Below are positions 24,478 through 34,447 of a DNA stretch of 64,000 bases, in pieces. The notes under the pieces were generated by a model. It had not been told where the DNA came from. It did not search any database and saw only the letters and a program-made list of their open reading frames with translations. The DNA lies in NCBI RefSeq assembly GCF_004762095.1, contig NZ_SIJH01000006.1:1-64000 (forward strand), given 5' to 3'. Source of the DNA: Tabrizicola caldifontis. Lineage in GTDB: Bacteria > Pseudomonadota > Alphaproteobacteria > Rhodobacterales > Rhodobacteraceae. Position numbers and translations under genes: made by a program. Within the stretch, counting starts at the first letter, position 1, and the number at the start of each line of letters is the position of its first letter.

Positions 24478-25797
24478 ATGTCGAACAGTCCGTTTACCCC
24501 CGGAATCGTGGCCGGCCGCTTGCCGGACGCCGCCTATGCCCGGAACTTCGCCGATCACGAGCCGCCGCTGGATGCGCACGAGGCCCGCGTCGCCGCCGAC
24601 CGCTGCTATTTCTGTCACGATGCGCCCTGCATCACCGCATGCCCCACGGCGATCGACATTCCGTTGTTCATCCGCCAGATCGCGACCGGCACGCCCGAAG
24701 CCGCGGCCACGACGATCTGGAGCCAGAATATCCTTGGCGGCATGTGCGCGCGCGTCTGCCCCACGGAAACCCTGTGCGAAGAGGCCTGCGTGCGCGAGGC
24801 GGCCGAGGGCAAGCCGGTAGAGATCGGACGCCTGCAACGGTATGCCACGGATGTGGCCATGGCCAAGGGGCTGCATCCTTTCACCCGGGCGCCGCGGACC
24901 GGAAAGCGCGTCGCCGTCGTAGGGGCGGGACCGGCGGGTCTGGCCTGCGCCCACCGCCTTGCGATGCACGGGCATGACGTCGTGGTGGTCGAGCGCCGCC
25001 CGAAGGCAGGCGGCCTGAACGAATACGGCATTGCCAGCTACAAGACTACGGGCGGCTTTGCGCAGAAAGAGGTCGAATGGCTGTTGTCTATCGGCGGGAT
25101 CGAGATCCGCTGCGGAGTCGAGCTTGGCCGAGACGTGACGCTGGCGCAGCTTGAGGCAGAATATGATGCGGTCTTCCTCGGCATCGGTCTTGCGGGCGTG
25201 AACGCACTGCGCACTCCTGGCGAGGACAAGGCGGGCGTGCGCGACGCGGTCGATTTCATTGCCGAGCTGCGCCAGACCGCGGATCTGTCCACGCTGCCCA
25301 TCGGGCGCGACGTGGTGGTGATCGGGGGCGGCATGACCGCAGTGGATGCCGCGGTGCAGTCGAAACTGCTGGGGGCGGAAAACGTCACCATCGTCTATCG
25401 CCGCGGGCAGGAGAAGATGTCTGCCTCGGCCTACGAACAGGAACATGCCACCAGCGCAGGCGTCCGCATCATCTGCAACGCGATGCCGGTGGCCATCCAC
25501 GGCAACGGCGCGGTGCGCGAGGTGGAATTCGCCTACACCCGGGAAACCCCCGAGGGGCTGAAGCCCACCGGCGAGACCTTCCGGTTGAAGGCCGACCAGG
25601 TGTTCAAGGCCATCGGCCAGACGCTGGCAGGGGCACCCGAGGGGCTGGCTGTCGAGGGCGGCAAGCTGAAGGGACATCAGGGCAAGGTCTGGGCGGGCGG
25701 GGATTGTGCCGCCGGGGGCGAGGATCTGACGGTGACGGCCGTGGCCGAGGGCCGCGACGCCGCCGAGGCGATCCATGCCGCGCTGACGGCCGGCTGA
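24478..25797 (+). CDS. preT: NAD-dependent dihydropyrimidine dehydrogenase, PreT subunit
   Basis: This 439-residue flavo-iron-sulfur protein is related to the glutamate synthase small chain. N-terminal Cys clusters (CYFCHDAPCITACPTAIDIP and CARVCPTETLCEEACVRE) bind 4Fe-4S centres. FAD binding uses VAVVGAGPAGLACAHRL and NAD binding VVVIGGGMTAVDAA. With PreA it reduces uracil and thymine to dihydropyrimidines at the expense of NADH (the first step of reductive pyrimidine breakdown). ATG 24478 follows GGGAGG; ATG 24454 is possible. A dedA gene separates it from preA, which is unusual. Confidence 0.92.
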   Translation: MSNSPFTPGIVAGRLPDAAYARNFADHEPPLDAHEARVAADRCYFCHDAPCITACPTAIDIPLFIRQIATGTPEAAATTIWSQNILGGMCARVCPTETLCEEACVREAAEGKPVEIGRLQRYATDVAMAKGLHPFTRAPRTGKRVAVVGAGPAGLACAHRLAMHGHDVVVVERRPKAGGLNEYGIASYKTTGGFAQKEVEWLLSIGGIEIRCGVELGRDVTLAQLEAEYDAVFLGIGLAGVNALRTPGEDKAGVRDAVDFIAELRQTADLSTLPIGRDVVVIGGGMTAVDAAVQSKLLGAENVTIVYRRGQEKMSASAYEQEHATSAGVRIICNAMPVAIHGNGAVREVEFAYTRETPEGLKPTGETFRLKADQVFKAIGQTLAGAPEGLAVEGGKLKGHQGKVWAGGDCAAGGEDLTVTAVAEGRDAAEAIHAALTAG

Positions 25798-25851
25798 TGC
25801 GGGGCGATTTTCCTTGCCAGCCCAAGGCTTTCGCGCCATCAGGGGCGAAGC

Positions 25852-26382
25852 ATGGACGGCTGGACCGACACCTTCATCGCCTTCGTCGAGCGCAACCGCG
25901 ACTGGTTGCCGCTGATCATGATGACCTTTGCCGCGGCCGAGACCACGGCCTTCCTGTCGATCCTGGTGCCATCGACCGTCGTGTTGGTCGGCATCGGCGG
26001 GCTGGTGGCGACCGGGGCGGTGCCGTTCTGGTCGCTCTGGATCGGCACGACGATCGGGGCACTGATAGGCTCGACCTTCAGCTACTGGCTGGGGCGACGC
26101 TATGGCGGCGTGGTGCTGGCGCTGAAGCCGCTGAGCGACCACCCCGAGATGGTGGAAAAGGCGCAGGCGAGTTTTGCGAAATATGGCCCCGCAACCATCT
26201 TCATCGGGCATTTCGCCACGGTTTTCCGGCCCGTTGTCTTCCTGCTGGCCGGGATGAGCCGCATGACCCTGCCGCGGTTCATGTTCTGGAACACGCTGGG
26301 CTGCATCGCCTGGGCGTTCCTGATTCCGAAACTCGGCCAGTTCGGCGGCGACATCATCGGCTGGCTCTGGTCGCTGCTCTGA
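25852..26382 (+). CDS. DedA-family membrane protein
   Basis: This 176-residue membrane protein of the DedA/VTT family has about five hydrophobic segments. The family features are the LVPSTVVLVGIGGL re-entrant region and the HFATVFRPVVFLLAGMSRM motif with a conserved Arg. DedA proteins scramble lipid carriers or keep membrane potential. It sits between preT and preA on the same strand, with 54 and 63 bases of spacing, so is probably co-transcribed with them. Confidence 0.85.
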   Translation: MDGWTDTFIAFVERNRDWLPLIMMTFAAAETTAFLSILVPSTVVLVGIGGLVATGAVPFWSLWIGTTIGALIGSTFSYWLGRRYGGVVLALKPLSDHPEMVEKAQASFAKYGPATIFIGHFATVFRPVVFLLAGMSRMTLPRFMFWNTLGCIAWAFLIPKLGQFGGDIIGWLWSLL

Positions 26383-26445
26383 ATGGGTGCGGGGGAAAGC
26401 TCCGCGCCAAGCAATCGCTCTCTGCTTTCGCCAAGGAGGTCTGCC

Positions 26446-27744
26446 ATGGCTAACCTGTCTTCCGAATTCATCGGCATCAAGTCGCCGAACCCGTTCTGGC
26501 TGGCCTCGGCGCCACCGACGGACAAGAAGTACAATGTCGAGCGCGCCTTCGAGGCCGGCTGGGGCGGCGTCGTGTGGAAGACGCTCGGCTCCGAGGGGCC
26601 GCCGGTCGTGAACGTAAACGGGCCGCGCTATGGCGCGATCTGGGGGGCAGACCGGCGGCTTCTCGGCTTGAACAACATCGAGCTGATCACCGACCGCCCG
26701 CTGGAGGTGAACCTGCGCGAGATCAAGGAGGTCAAGCGCAAGTGGAAGGACCGCGCCTTGGTCATCAGCCTGATGGTGCCCTGCGACGAGGACAGCTGGA
26801 AAGACATCCTGGCCCGGATCGAGGATACCGAGGCCGACGGGGTAGAACTGAACTTCGGCTGCCCGCATGGCATGGCCGAACGCGGCATGGGCAGCGCCGT
26901 AGGTCAGGTGCCGGAATACATCGAAATGGTCACCCGCTGGGTCAAGAAGCATAGCCGAATGCCCTGCATCGTGAAGCTGACGCCGAACATCACCGACATC
27001 CGCCGCCCGGCCGAAGCGGCCAAGCGTGGCGGCGCAGATGCGGTTTCCCTGATCAACACGATCAACTCGATCACTTCGGTCAACCTGGACAGCTTCAGCC
27101 CCGAGCCATCGATCGACGGCAAGGGCACGCATGGCGGCTATTGCGGACCGGCGGTCAAGCCCATCGCGTTGAACATGGTGGCCGAGATCGCCCGCAACCC
27201 GGAGACCCATGGCCTCCCGATCAGCGGCATCGGTGGTGTGACCACCTGGCGCGACGCGGCCGAGTTCATGGCGCTCGGCGCGGGTAACGTGCAGGTCTGC
27301 ACGGCGGCGATGACCTACGGCTTCAAGATCGTGCAGGAGATGATCAGCGGCCTTTCGCAATATCTGGACGACAAGCAGATCGCCTTGTCGGATCTGGTCG
27401 GCCGCGCTGTGCCGAATGTGACCGACTGGCAGTATCTGAACCTGAACTATGTCACCAAGGCGCGGATCGACCAGGATGTCTGCATCAAGTGCGGCCGTTG
27501 CTATGCCGCCTGCGAGGATACCAGCCACCAGGCGATCCTGATGAAGCCTGGCCGGGTGTTCGAGGTGAATGATGCGGAATGCGTGGCCTGCAATCTCTGC
27601 GTCAACGTCTGCCCGGTGGACAACTGCATCACCATGGTCGAGCTGCCGAAGGGCGCGGTCGATCCCAGGACGGGCGTCAAGGTCGGGGATTATGCCAACT
27701 GGACGACGCACCCGAACAACCCCAGCGTGAAGGCTGCGGAATAG
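26446..27744 (+). CDS. preA: NAD-dependent dihydropyrimidine dehydrogenase, PreA subunit
   Basis: This 432-residue protein has an FMN-binding dihydroorotate-dehydrogenase-like barrel (residues about 5-310, with NFGCPHGMAERGMG, IVKLTPNITDI, GIGGVTTWRDAAEFM and GAGNVQVCTAAM) and a C-terminal ferredoxin domain with two 4Fe-4S motifs (CIKCGRCYAACED and CVACNLCVNVCPVDNC). It reduces the pyrimidine ring with electrons from PreT. AAGGAGGT six bases before ATG 26446 sets the start. Confidence 0.95.
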   Translation: MANLSSEFIGIKSPNPFWLASAPPTDKKYNVERAFEAGWGGVVWKTLGSEGPPVVNVNGPRYGAIWGADRRLLGLNNIELITDRPLEVNLREIKEVKRKWKDRALVISLMVPCDEDSWKDILARIEDTEADGVELNFGCPHGMAERGMGSAVGQVPEYIEMVTRWVKKHSRMPCIVKLTPNITDIRRPAEAAKRGGADAVSLINTINSITSVNLDSFSPEPSIDGKGTHGGYCGPAVKPIALNMVAEIARNPETHGLPISGIGGVTTWRDAAEFMALGAGNVQVCTAAMTYGFKIVQEMISGLSQYLDDKQIALSDLVGRAVPNVTDWQYLNLNYVTKARIDQDVCIKCGRCYAACEDTSHQAILMKPGRVFEVNDAECVACNLCVNVCPVDNCITMVELPKGAVDPRTGVKVGDYANWTTHPNNPSVKAAE

Positions 27745-27753
27745 GGCTGCTCT

Positions 27754-27784
27754 GCCCCCTCGTGCGGCTTGCGTGCGGGGGGGC
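27754..27784 (+). terminator. G/C hairpin after preA
   Basis: A GCCCCC arm and a GGGGGGGC arm with a partly paired interior lie ten bases after the preA stop. There is no clear T-run, so it may be a Rho-dependent or processing hairpin. The remaining gap to cysS shows nothing else I can name. Confidence 0.35.
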
Positions 27785-27933
27785 TGGCATGCTAGGCCCA
27801 TGCCATGACGACGTTGCGCAACATCCGCATCTGCTGCATTACCCGCTGACTTCGGTCGCGCGGGCGCTTCGTCATTCCCCATGGAAAGAAGCCGAACCCG
27901 CGCGGCGAAGGCTCGCGTGTCGAAGGGACTGAC

Positions 27934-29328
27934 ATGGTGAAGATCCGCCTGACGAACTCCAGGACCCGGAAGAAGGAGGACTTCTTTCCGATCGACCCGG
28001 CCAATGTGCGGATGTATGTCTGCGGCCCCACGGTCTATGACCGGGCGCACCTGGGCAATGCGCGCCCCGTGGTCGTGTTCGACACTCTGTTCCGTCTGCT
28101 ACGGCATGTCTATGGCGCGGATCATGTGACCTACGTTCGCAACTTCACCGACGTTGACGACAAGATCAACGCCGAGGCGCTGCGGCGGCAGCAGGCCGGC
28201 GCGAAGGGCACCCTGGAAGAGCTGATCCGCGAGCGCACCGAGGAGACCATCGCCTGGTATCATGCCGACATGGACGCCCTCGGCGCGCTGCGCCCGACGC
28301 ATGAGCCGCGGGCGACGGAATACATCGGCCAGATGATCGCGATGACCGAGGAGCTGATCCGGTCCGGCCATGCCTATGCGGCAGAGGGCCATGTCCTGTT
28401 CCGCGTCCGCAGCTACCGGGATTATGGCAAGCTTTCGGGGCGCAGCGTGGACGACATGATCGCGGGCGCCCGGGTCGAGGTCGCCCCGTTCAAGGAAGAC
28501 CCGATGGATTTCGTGCTGTGGAAACCGTCCTCGGCCGCCGAGCCCGGCTGGGACAGCCCCTGGGGCCGCGGCCGGCCCGGCTGGCACATCGAATGCAGCG
28601 CCATGGCGCATGAGCTTCTGGGCGAATCCTTCGACATCCACGGTGGCGGGCTGGATCTGCAATTCCCCCACCACGAGAACGAGATCGCCCAGTCCGCCTG
28701 CGCCCATCCGCACGGCGACTTCGCGCATTACTGGCTGCACAACGAGATGTTGCAGGTCGAGGGGAAGAAGATGTCCAAGAGCTTGGGCAACTTCTTCACC
28801 GTGCGCGACCTCTTGGACCAGGGCATTCCGGGCGAAGTGATCCGCTTCGTCTTCCTGATGACGCATTACCGCAGCCCGATGGACTGGACGGCGGACAAGG
28901 CGCGCGCGGCCGAGGCGACCCTGCGCAAGTGGCGCGCGGCGTCGGCGTCGGTTGCCGCATCGTCGCCCCTGCCGGCTGTGGTCGAGGCGCTGGCCGACGA
29001 TCTGAACACCGCCGGCGCGCTGGCTGCGCTGCATGCCGCAGCGGGCGAGGGGGATTGGGCGGGGCTGAAGGCCTCGGCGCAGCTGATGGGTCTTCTGACC
29101 GAGCATCTGGGCGCTTGGGCCACAGCGCCGCGGGTTGACCTGTCGGGTCAGGCGGAACGGCTGGCCGCGCTTCGGGCCGAGGCAATGGTCTCGAAGGATT
29201 TTTCCGCCGTCGATGCCCTGAAGGCCGCGCTGGTCGCGGCGGGGGTCGAGGTGCGCATGTCGAAGGCGGGGGTCGAGCTGGTGCCCGGACCCGGCTTCGA
29301 TGCGGCAAGGCTGGAGGCGATCAAGTGA
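27934..29328 (+). CDS. cysS: Cysteinyl-tRNA synthetase
   Basis: This 464-residue class I synthetase charges tRNA-Cys. The HIGH-type motif is [10 protein letters not shown], and KMSKS is in [13 protein letters not shown]. The zinc ligands are the early CGPTVYD Cys, [13 protein letters not shown], and the His/Glu of [11 protein letters not shown]. The C-terminal anticodon-binding part is complete. Its stop overlaps the GTG start of cimA (GTGA), so the two are coupled. Confidence 0.96.
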   Translation: MVKIRLTNSRTRKKEDFFPIDPANVRMYVCGPTVYDRAHLGNARPVVVFDTLFRLLRHVYGADHVTYVRNFTDVDDKINAEALRRQQAGAKGTLEELIRERTEETIAWYHADMDALGALRPTHEPRATEYIGQMIAMTEELIRSGHAYAAEGHVLFRVRSYRDYGKLSGRSVDDMIAGARVEVAPFKEDPMDFVLWKPSSAAEPGWDSPWGRGRPGWHIECSAMAHELLGESFDIHGGGLDLQFPHHENEIAQSACAHPHGDFAHYWLHNEMLQVEGKKMSKSLGNFFTVRDLLDQGIPGEVIRFVFLMTHYRSPMDWTADKARAAEATLRKWRAASASVAASSPLPAVVEALADDLNTAGALAALHAAAGEGDWAGLKASAQLMGLLTEHLGAWATAPRVDLSGQAERLAALRAEAMVSKDFSAVDALKAALVAAGVEVRMSKAGVELVPGPGFDAARLEAIK

Positions 29329-31001
29329 CCGTAGAGAAAGAAAAATTTTCGTCCGAAAATTTTTCGGCCCGGCGTAAGCGCCTCTGGCTTTACGACACCA
29401 CGCTGCGCGACGGGCAGCAGACGCAGGGCGTGCAGTTCTCCACCGCCGAAAAACAGCAGATCGCGCGCGCGCTGGATGCGCTGGGGGTGGACTACATCGA
29501 AGGCGGCTGGCCGGGCGCGAACCCCACGGACAGCGATTTCTTCGCCGCACCGCCCGAGACTCGCGCCACGCTCACCGCGTTCGGCATGACCCGCCGCGTG
29601 GGCCGGTCGGCCGAGAACGACGATGTGCTGGCCGCCGTCCTGAACGCGGGCACCCCGGCGGTCTGTCTCGTCGGCAAGACGCATGACTTTCACGTCACCA
29701 CCGCGCTTGGCGTGACGCTGGAGGAAAACCTCGAGGCCATCGCCTCCTCGATCCGGCATCTGGTCGCCAGGGGCCGCGAGGCCCTGTTCGACGCCGAGCA
29801 TTTCTTCGACGGCTACCGCGCCAACCCGGCCTATGCGCTGGCCTGCCTGACGGCGGCGCGGGATGCGGGCGCGCGCTGGATCGTGCTTTGCGATACCAAT
29901 GGCGGCACGCTGCCGGCCGAGGTGGGCCGGGTGACGGCCGAGGTCATCGCCGCCGGCATCCCCGGCGACCGGCTGGGCATCCATTGCCACGACGACACCG
30001 GCAATGCGGTGGCGAACTCGCTGGCCGCGATCGAGGCCGGGGCGCGGCAGGTGCAGGGCACGCTGAACGGGCTGGGCGAACGCTGCGGCAATGCGAACCT
30101 GACAACGCTGATCCCGACGCTCTTGCTGAAGGAACCCTATGCCAGCCGGTTTGAGACCGGGGTCAGCCGCGCGGCGTTGGCGGGGTTGCTCAAGACCTCC
30201 CGGATGCTGGACGACATCCTGAACCGCGTGCCGCTGCGCAGCGCACCTTACGTCGGCGCCTCGGCCTTCGCGCACAAGGCGGGGCTGCACGCCAGCGCGA
30301 TCCTGAAGGATCCCTCGACCTACGAACATATCGACCCGGCGCTTGTTGGCAACGAGCGCGTGATTCCGATGTCGAACCAGGCGGGCCTGTCGAACCTGCG
30401 GGCGCGGCTCGCCTCGGCCGGGATCGAGGTCGATCCGAAGGATCCGCGCCTGGGCCGGATCATCGAGGTGGTGAAGGCGCGCGAGGATCAGGGCTATGCC
30501 TATGACGGCGCGCAGGCGTCGTTCGAGCTGGTCGCCCGGCGCGAACTGGGCCTGTGTCCCGACTTCTTCGAGGTGAAGCGCTACCGGGTGACGGTGGAGC
30601 GGCGGAAGAACAAGTACGACCGGATGATCTCGCTTTCAGAGGCGGTGGTGGTGGTCAAGATCGGCGACCGCAAGATGATGTCGGTCAGCGACAGCATGGA
30701 CGAGACCGGCAGCGACCGCGGCCCGGTCAACGCGCTGGCCAAGGCGCTGGCCAAGGATCTTGGCCCCTATCAGGCCTGCATCGACGACATGAAGCTGGTG
30801 GACTTCAAGGTCCGCATCACCAATGGCGGGACCGAGGCGGTGACGCGCGTCATCATCGACAGCGAGGACGGGCAGGGCCACCGCTGGTCCACCGTGGGGG
30901 TCAGCGCCAACATCATCGACGCCAGTTTCGAGGCGCTGCTGGACGCGATCCAGTGGAAACTGATCCGTGACTTCGGCCAGCCGCAAGGGGCGGCGGCATG
31001 A
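29325..31001 (+). CDS. cimA: Citramalate synthase
   Basis: This 558-residue enzyme condenses pyruvate and acetyl-CoA to citramalate, an isoleucine route that bypasses threonine. The N-terminal catalytic barrel shows [40 protein letters not shown] and [13 protein letters not shown], and the C-terminal about 130 residues form the LeuA-type regulatory domain. It starts at GTG 29325, overlapping the cysS stop; the next in-frame Met is far too late. Codons 6-14 contain a perfect 12+12 palindrome. 2-isopropylmalate synthase is a relative, but the length and VQFS segment favour citramalate synthase. Confidence 0.9.
   Translation: MTVEKEKFSSENFSARRKRLWLYDTTLRDGQQTQGVQFSTAEKQQIARALDALGVDYIEGGWPGANPTDSDFFAAPPETRATLTAFGMTRRVGRSAENDDVLAAVLNAGTPAVCLVGKTHDFHVTTALGVTLEENLEAIASSIRHLVARGREALFDAEHFFDGYRANPAYALACLTAARDAGARWIVLCDTNGGTLPAEVGRVTAEVIAAGIPGDRLGIHCHDDTGNAVANSLAAIEAGARQVQGTLNGLGERCGNANLTTLIPTLLLKEPYASRFETGVSRAALAGLLKTSRMLDDILNRVPLRSAPYVGASAFAHKAGLHASAILKDPSTYEHIDPALVGNERVIPMSNQAGLSNLRARLASAGIEVDPKDPRLGRIIEVVKAREDQGYAYDGAQASFELVARRELGLCPDFFEVKRYRVTVERRKNKYDRMISLSEAVVVVKIGDRKMMSVSDSMDETGSDRGPVNALAKALAKDLGPYQACIDDMKLVDFKVRITNGGTEAVTRVIIDSEDGQGHRWSTVGVSANIIDASFEALLDAIQWKLIRDFGQPQGAAA
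29340..29365. promoter_or_regulatory. 26-bp A/T-rich perfect palindrome in the first codons of cimA
   Basis: GAAAAATTTTCG and CGAAAATTTTTC are perfect 12-base arms with TC between. The element lies within the coding sequence, starting 15 bases after the GTG start and just after cysS. It may be an operator, a nucleoid-protein site or an attenuator hairpin for cimA. Confidence 0.5.
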
Positions 31002-31753
31002 GCCTCGACGCCTGCGCCGGGCTGGTGCAGCGGGGCGATCCGGACCGTTTCCTCGCGGTGATGGCCGCCCCCGTCGCGGTGCGCGCGCAGCTCTTGCCGC
31101 TTTATGCCTTCAACCTCGAAGTCGCCCGCGCCCCCTGGGTGACGCAGGAGCCGCTGATCGCCGAGATGCGCCTGCAATGGTGGCGCGACGTGGTGGAAAA
31201 CGCGGCCTCGGGGGCTGCCCGCGCGCATGAGGTCGCGGGTCCGCTGCACGCGCTGATCCGGGATTTCGGCCTGCCAGTCGAGGTCATGGACCGCCTGATC
31301 GCTGCCCGCCGATGGGACATCCACCGCGAGCCGCATGACGGGATCGCCGGGCTGACGACCTACCTGGACGACACCGGGGCGGGGCTGATGTGGCTGGCCG
31401 CCAGGGCGCTGGGGGCGCCGGAGGGGGCGGAACATGCGGTGCGCGCCTATGGCTGGGCCACGGCGGCGGCTTTCTACCTGCGCGCCGTGCCCGAGCTTGT
31501 CGCGCGCGGCCGGCAGCCGTTGCCCGAGGGCGTCGGCGCCGCTGACCTGGCGCGGCTGGGGCTGGAAAGGCTGACGGTTGCGCGCCAGGCGCGCCGGTCG
31601 GTGCCCAAGGGGGTCGCCCCGGCGCTTCTGGCGGGCTGGCAGACAGAAGCACTGCTGCGTCAGGCGCTGGCCGGGGAAAGAGCATCGCTGGGACTTTCGG
31701 ACTTCCGGCGCCGGTGGCTGCTTCTGCGGCAGGGTGTCACCGGGCGCTGGTAA
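30998..31753 (+). CDS. Squalene/phytoene synthase family protein (NDUFAF6-like)
   Basis: This 251-residue protein is related to isoprenoid head-to-head synthases but short. It has LPLYAFNLEVARAPWVTQEP and MRLQWWRDVV where the synthases have their first Asp-rich motif, here without a DxxxD, and YLDDTGAGLMWLAARALG. Loss of the catalytic Asp cluster is typical of NDUFAF6-like members that help assemble complex I, which this organism has (NDUFA12 present). ATGA overlap couples it to cimA. Confidence 0.75.
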   Translation: MSLDACAGLVQRGDPDRFLAVMAAPVAVRAQLLPLYAFNLEVARAPWVTQEPLIAEMRLQWWRDVVENAASGAARAHEVAGPLHALIRDFGLPVEVMDRLIAARRWDIHREPHDGIAGLTTYLDDTGAGLMWLAARALGAPEGAEHAVRAYGWATAAAFYLRAVPELVARGRQPLPEGVGAADLARLGLERLTVARQARRSVPKGVAPALLAGWQTEALLRQALAGERASLGLSDFRRRWLLLRQGVTGRW

Positions 31754-31832
31754 GGGCTGCTCCTCGTTCGGTTGCGTCGCCTCGTCGCGGGACCGAGCGA
31801 TGAGCGCATGCAATGCGGCCAAGAGCGGCCGT

Positions 31833-33038
31833 TCAGGCGCGCGTTTCCTGCGGCCGCAGCCAGAGCCAGATCAGCGCGCCGCCCGCCAGCACCAGGAAGG
31901 GCAGCATGGCCAGATTGACCATCTGCCAGCCCGCCTGGGTCGAGCCGCCGGCGCAATTCATCAGCCCGCCCGACGAAAAGCTCGCCAAGGTCACACCTCC
32001 GAACACGACAAGGTCGTTCAGGCCTTGCAGCCGGCCGCGTTCTTCCGGCCGCTGCGCGTTGGTCAGCATCGTGGTCGCCCCGATGAAGCCGAAGTTCCAG
32101 CCGATTCCCAGCAGGACCAGAGCGATGAAGAAGTTCTCGAGCTGCACCCCGGCCATCGCCACCGCCCCGGCCGCGGCCAGGATGGTCAGCCCAAGCGCGA
32201 TGATCCGCTCGGTCCCGAAGCGGGCGATCAGATGGCCGGTGAAGAAGCTGGGCGCATACATGGCCAGCACATGGGCGGTTACCACATCCGCCGCATCCCC
32301 CGTATCGAAGCCGCAGCCGACCACTGCCAGGGGCGAGGACGTCATCACCAGGTTCATCAGCGCGTAAGAGACGGTGGCACAGATCATCGCCACGGCAATC
32401 ACCGGGGTGCGGATAAGTTCTGCCCGCGAGCGGCCAGACGGCGCCCCAAGTTCAGGCGGCTTCGGCTTCGGAATGTCCAGCGCGGCAAAGATAAACATGC
32501 CGAAAAGATTAAGCCCGATGACCGCGAGATATGAGCCCAGGAACGGCACCACCGCATAGTCCGCGGTCACCTTTACCAGCTGCGGCCCGACGATGGCCGA
32601 CAGCAGCCCCCCTGCCATGACCCAGCTGATCGCCTTTGGACGGAAAGTGTCGGACGCTGTGTCGGCGGCGGCGAAGCGGTAGAAGCCCTGCGCCGACATG
32701 TAGATACCGGTGAACAGCGCACCCAGGCAGAAAAGAAGGAAGCTGCCGCTCGACAATCCCCAGGCGCCGATGGCTGCCCCCAGCGCCCCGCCAAGCGCAC
32801 CAGCCACGAACCCCGCGCGGCGCCCGTGGCGCTGCATGAAGGCAGAGATCGGCGTCGCGGTCAGCATTGAGCCGATGACCGTCATCGAGATCGGCAGCGT
32901 AGCCCAGCAGGCATTCGGCGCCAGCGTGGAACCGGCCAGCCCGGCGATGGTGAAGATCATGGGCATCTGGGCCCCCAGGATCGCCTGGGCGGCGACAAGG
33001 ACGATCACATTGCGGCGGCCGGTGGAGTCGCTGGTCAT
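31833..33038 (-). CDS. MFS transporter
   Basis: This 401-residue protein has about 12 membrane segments and the major-facilitator hairpin QRHGRRAGFVAGALGG between TM2 and TM3, plus a second repeat (ARFGTERIIALGLTIL). It starts at ATG 33038. The substrate is unknown. It shares a short intergenic region with the divergently read DNA glycosylase gene. Confidence 0.85.
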   Translation of the reverse strand: MTSDSTGRRNVIVLVAAQAILGAQMPMIFTIAGLAGSTLAPNACWATLPISMTVIGSMLTATPISAFMQRHGRRAGFVAGALGGALGAAIGAWGLSSGSFLLFCLGALFTGIYMSAQGFYRFAAADTASDTFRPKAISWVMAGGLLSAIVGPQLVKVTADYAVVPFLGSYLAVIGLNLFGMFIFAALDIPKPKPPELGAPSGRSRAELIRTPVIAVAMICATVSYALMNLVMTSSPLAVVGCGFDTGDAADVVTAHVLAMYAPSFFTGHLIARFGTERIIALGLTILAAAGAVAMAGVQLENFFIALVLLGIGWNFGFIGATTMLTNAQRPEERGRLQGLNDLVVFGGVTLASFSSGGLMNCAGGSTQAGWQMVNLAMLPFLVLAGGALIWLWLRPQETRA

Positions 33039-33103
33039 GGGGGCAAGGCGTAGACCTGTGCCGGCCAAGGGGCAAGGGGCAGGGTTGCGACCGGGCGCCG
33101 CGG

Positions 33104-33748
33104 ATGGCAGGAAGGGGCATGGTGGGCCGGATCATCACGTCTCTGGACTGCGTGGCCGAAGGGGCGGAGTGGCTCGCCGCGCGCGAGCCGGCCTTTGCCC
33201 GCGCGCTGCCCGTGGTCGGGCCGCTGCCCCTGCGCCGCGAGCCCGACGGCTTCGCGGCCCTGCTGCGTGCGATCGTCGGCCAGCAGGTCTCGGTCGCCAG
33301 CGCCCGGGCGATCTGGGCGCGGCTGGAAGGCGCGGGGCTGACCGGGGCCGAGGCGATGGCGCGGGCCTCGGACGCGGACCTGCGCGCCGCGGGTCTGTCG
33401 CGGCAGAAGGCGCGCTATGGCAGGGCGCTGGCGCAGGCGGGCATAGATTTCAACGCCTTGCGCGACATTCCCGATGCAGAGGTCGTCCGCACTCTGGTCG
33501 CAGTGCCGGGGATCGGGGTCTGGACAGCCGAGATCTATGCCATGTTCGCGCTGGGGCGGGCCGATGTCTTCGCCCCCGGCGACCTGGCGCTGCAAGAGGC
33601 GGCGCGGATGCTGTTCGACCTGCCCGCGCGGCCCACCGACAAGGCGCTGCGGGCCATGGCCGAGGCCTGGTCGCCCTGGCGCTCGGTTGCGGCGCGGGTG
33701 CTTTGGGCCTACTACCGCGTGGCACGGGAACGGGAAGGGGTGATCTGA
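33104..33748 (+). CDS. DNA-3-methyladenine glycosylase, AlkA/HhH-GPD family
   Basis: This 214-residue base-excision enzyme should remove alkylated purines. The helix-hairpin-helix is LVAVPGIGVWTAEIYAMFAL and the catalytic Asp follows in DVFAPGDLALQEAAR. QQVSVASARAIWARLEG is the typical family helix. It lacks the N-terminal TBP-like domain of E. coli AlkA, as many short members do. ATG 33119, preceded by GGAAGG, is an alternative start. It overlaps the next gene by one base. Confidence 0.88.
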   Translation: MAGRGMVGRIITSLDCVAEGAEWLAAREPAFARALPVVGPLPLRREPDGFAALLRAIVGQQVSVASARAIWARLEGAGLTGAEAMARASDADLRAAGLSRQKARYGRALAQAGIDFNALRDIPDAEVVRTLVAVPGIGVWTAEIYAMFALGRADVFAPGDLALQEAARMLFDLPARPTDKALRAMAEAWSPWRSVAARVLWAYYRVAREREGVI

Positions 33749-34404
33749 TGCGGGAATTGCGGTTCGGGCGGAAGGGCGCGGGGCAGGGGCAGGCGCGGTC
33801 GCTGGTCGTGTTCCTGCATGGCTATGGCGCGGATGGCGCCGACCTTCTGGGCCTGGCCGATGTCCTGGCGCCGCACCTGCCGGAAACGGCCTTCGTTGCC
33901 CCGGACGCACCTGAACGCTGCGCGGGGGGCGGTTTCGGCTATCAATGGTTCCCGATTCCCTGGCTCGACGGGTCTTCCGAAGCTGCCGCCGCAGCGGGAT
34001 TGGCGGCCGCGGTCAAGGATCTGAACGGCTTTCTTGATGCGCGCCTTGCCGAAGAGGGGCTGATGCCCGACCGCATGGCGCTGGTCGGCTTCAGCCAGGG
34101 TGCGATGATGAGCCTGGAGGTCGCCCCCCGCCGCCCCGAGGCCGTGGCCGGGGTGGTCGCGATCTCGGGCCGGTTGCTCAGGCCCGATGCCCTGGCTGCG
34201 GAAGCGCTGGTGAAGCCGCCGGTTTTGCTGATCCACGGCGATCAGGACCCTGTGGTGCCGTTTTCCGACATGGCCAGGGCAGGAGACGCGCTGGTCGCGG
34301 CCGGTTTTCCGACATATGGTCACGTCATGCAAGGCACCGGCCACGGCATCGCACCCGATGGGCTGGGCGTGACGCTGCAGTTCCTGAAGGAGCGGCTGGC
34401 CTAG
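33748..34404 (+). CDS. Alpha/beta-hydrolase, phospholipase/carboxylesterase family
   Basis: This 218-residue esterase of the acyl-protein thioesterase type has VVFLHGYGADGADLL (oxyanion hole) and the nucleophile Ser in VGFSQGAMMSLE. The acid Asp is in IHGDQDPVVPF and the His in MQGTGHGIAP. The substrate is unknown. The start at ATG 33748 overlaps the glycosylase stop (TGATG), so the two are co-translated. Confidence 0.88.
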   Translation: MRELRFGRKGAGQGQARSLVVFLHGYGADGADLLGLADVLAPHLPETAFVAPDAPERCAGGGFGYQWFPIPWLDGSSEAAAAAGLAAAVKDLNGFLDARLAEEGLMPDRMALVGFSQGAMMSLEVAPRRPEAVAGVVAISGRLLRPDALAAEALVKPPVLLIHGDQDPVVPFSDMARAGDALVAAGFPTYGHVMQGTGHGIAPDGLGVTLQFLKERLA

Positions 34405-34447
34405 CCGGATCTGCGCCGGAACAGTTGCCCCCCGACACTGGTGCCGG

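Noticed and set aside
24310-28050. A 1246-codon open frame on the minus strand
   Set aside because: It lies antisense to preT, dedA and preA, whose products have clear motifs. Long antisense frames are common in high-GC DNA, and its translation shows no domain.
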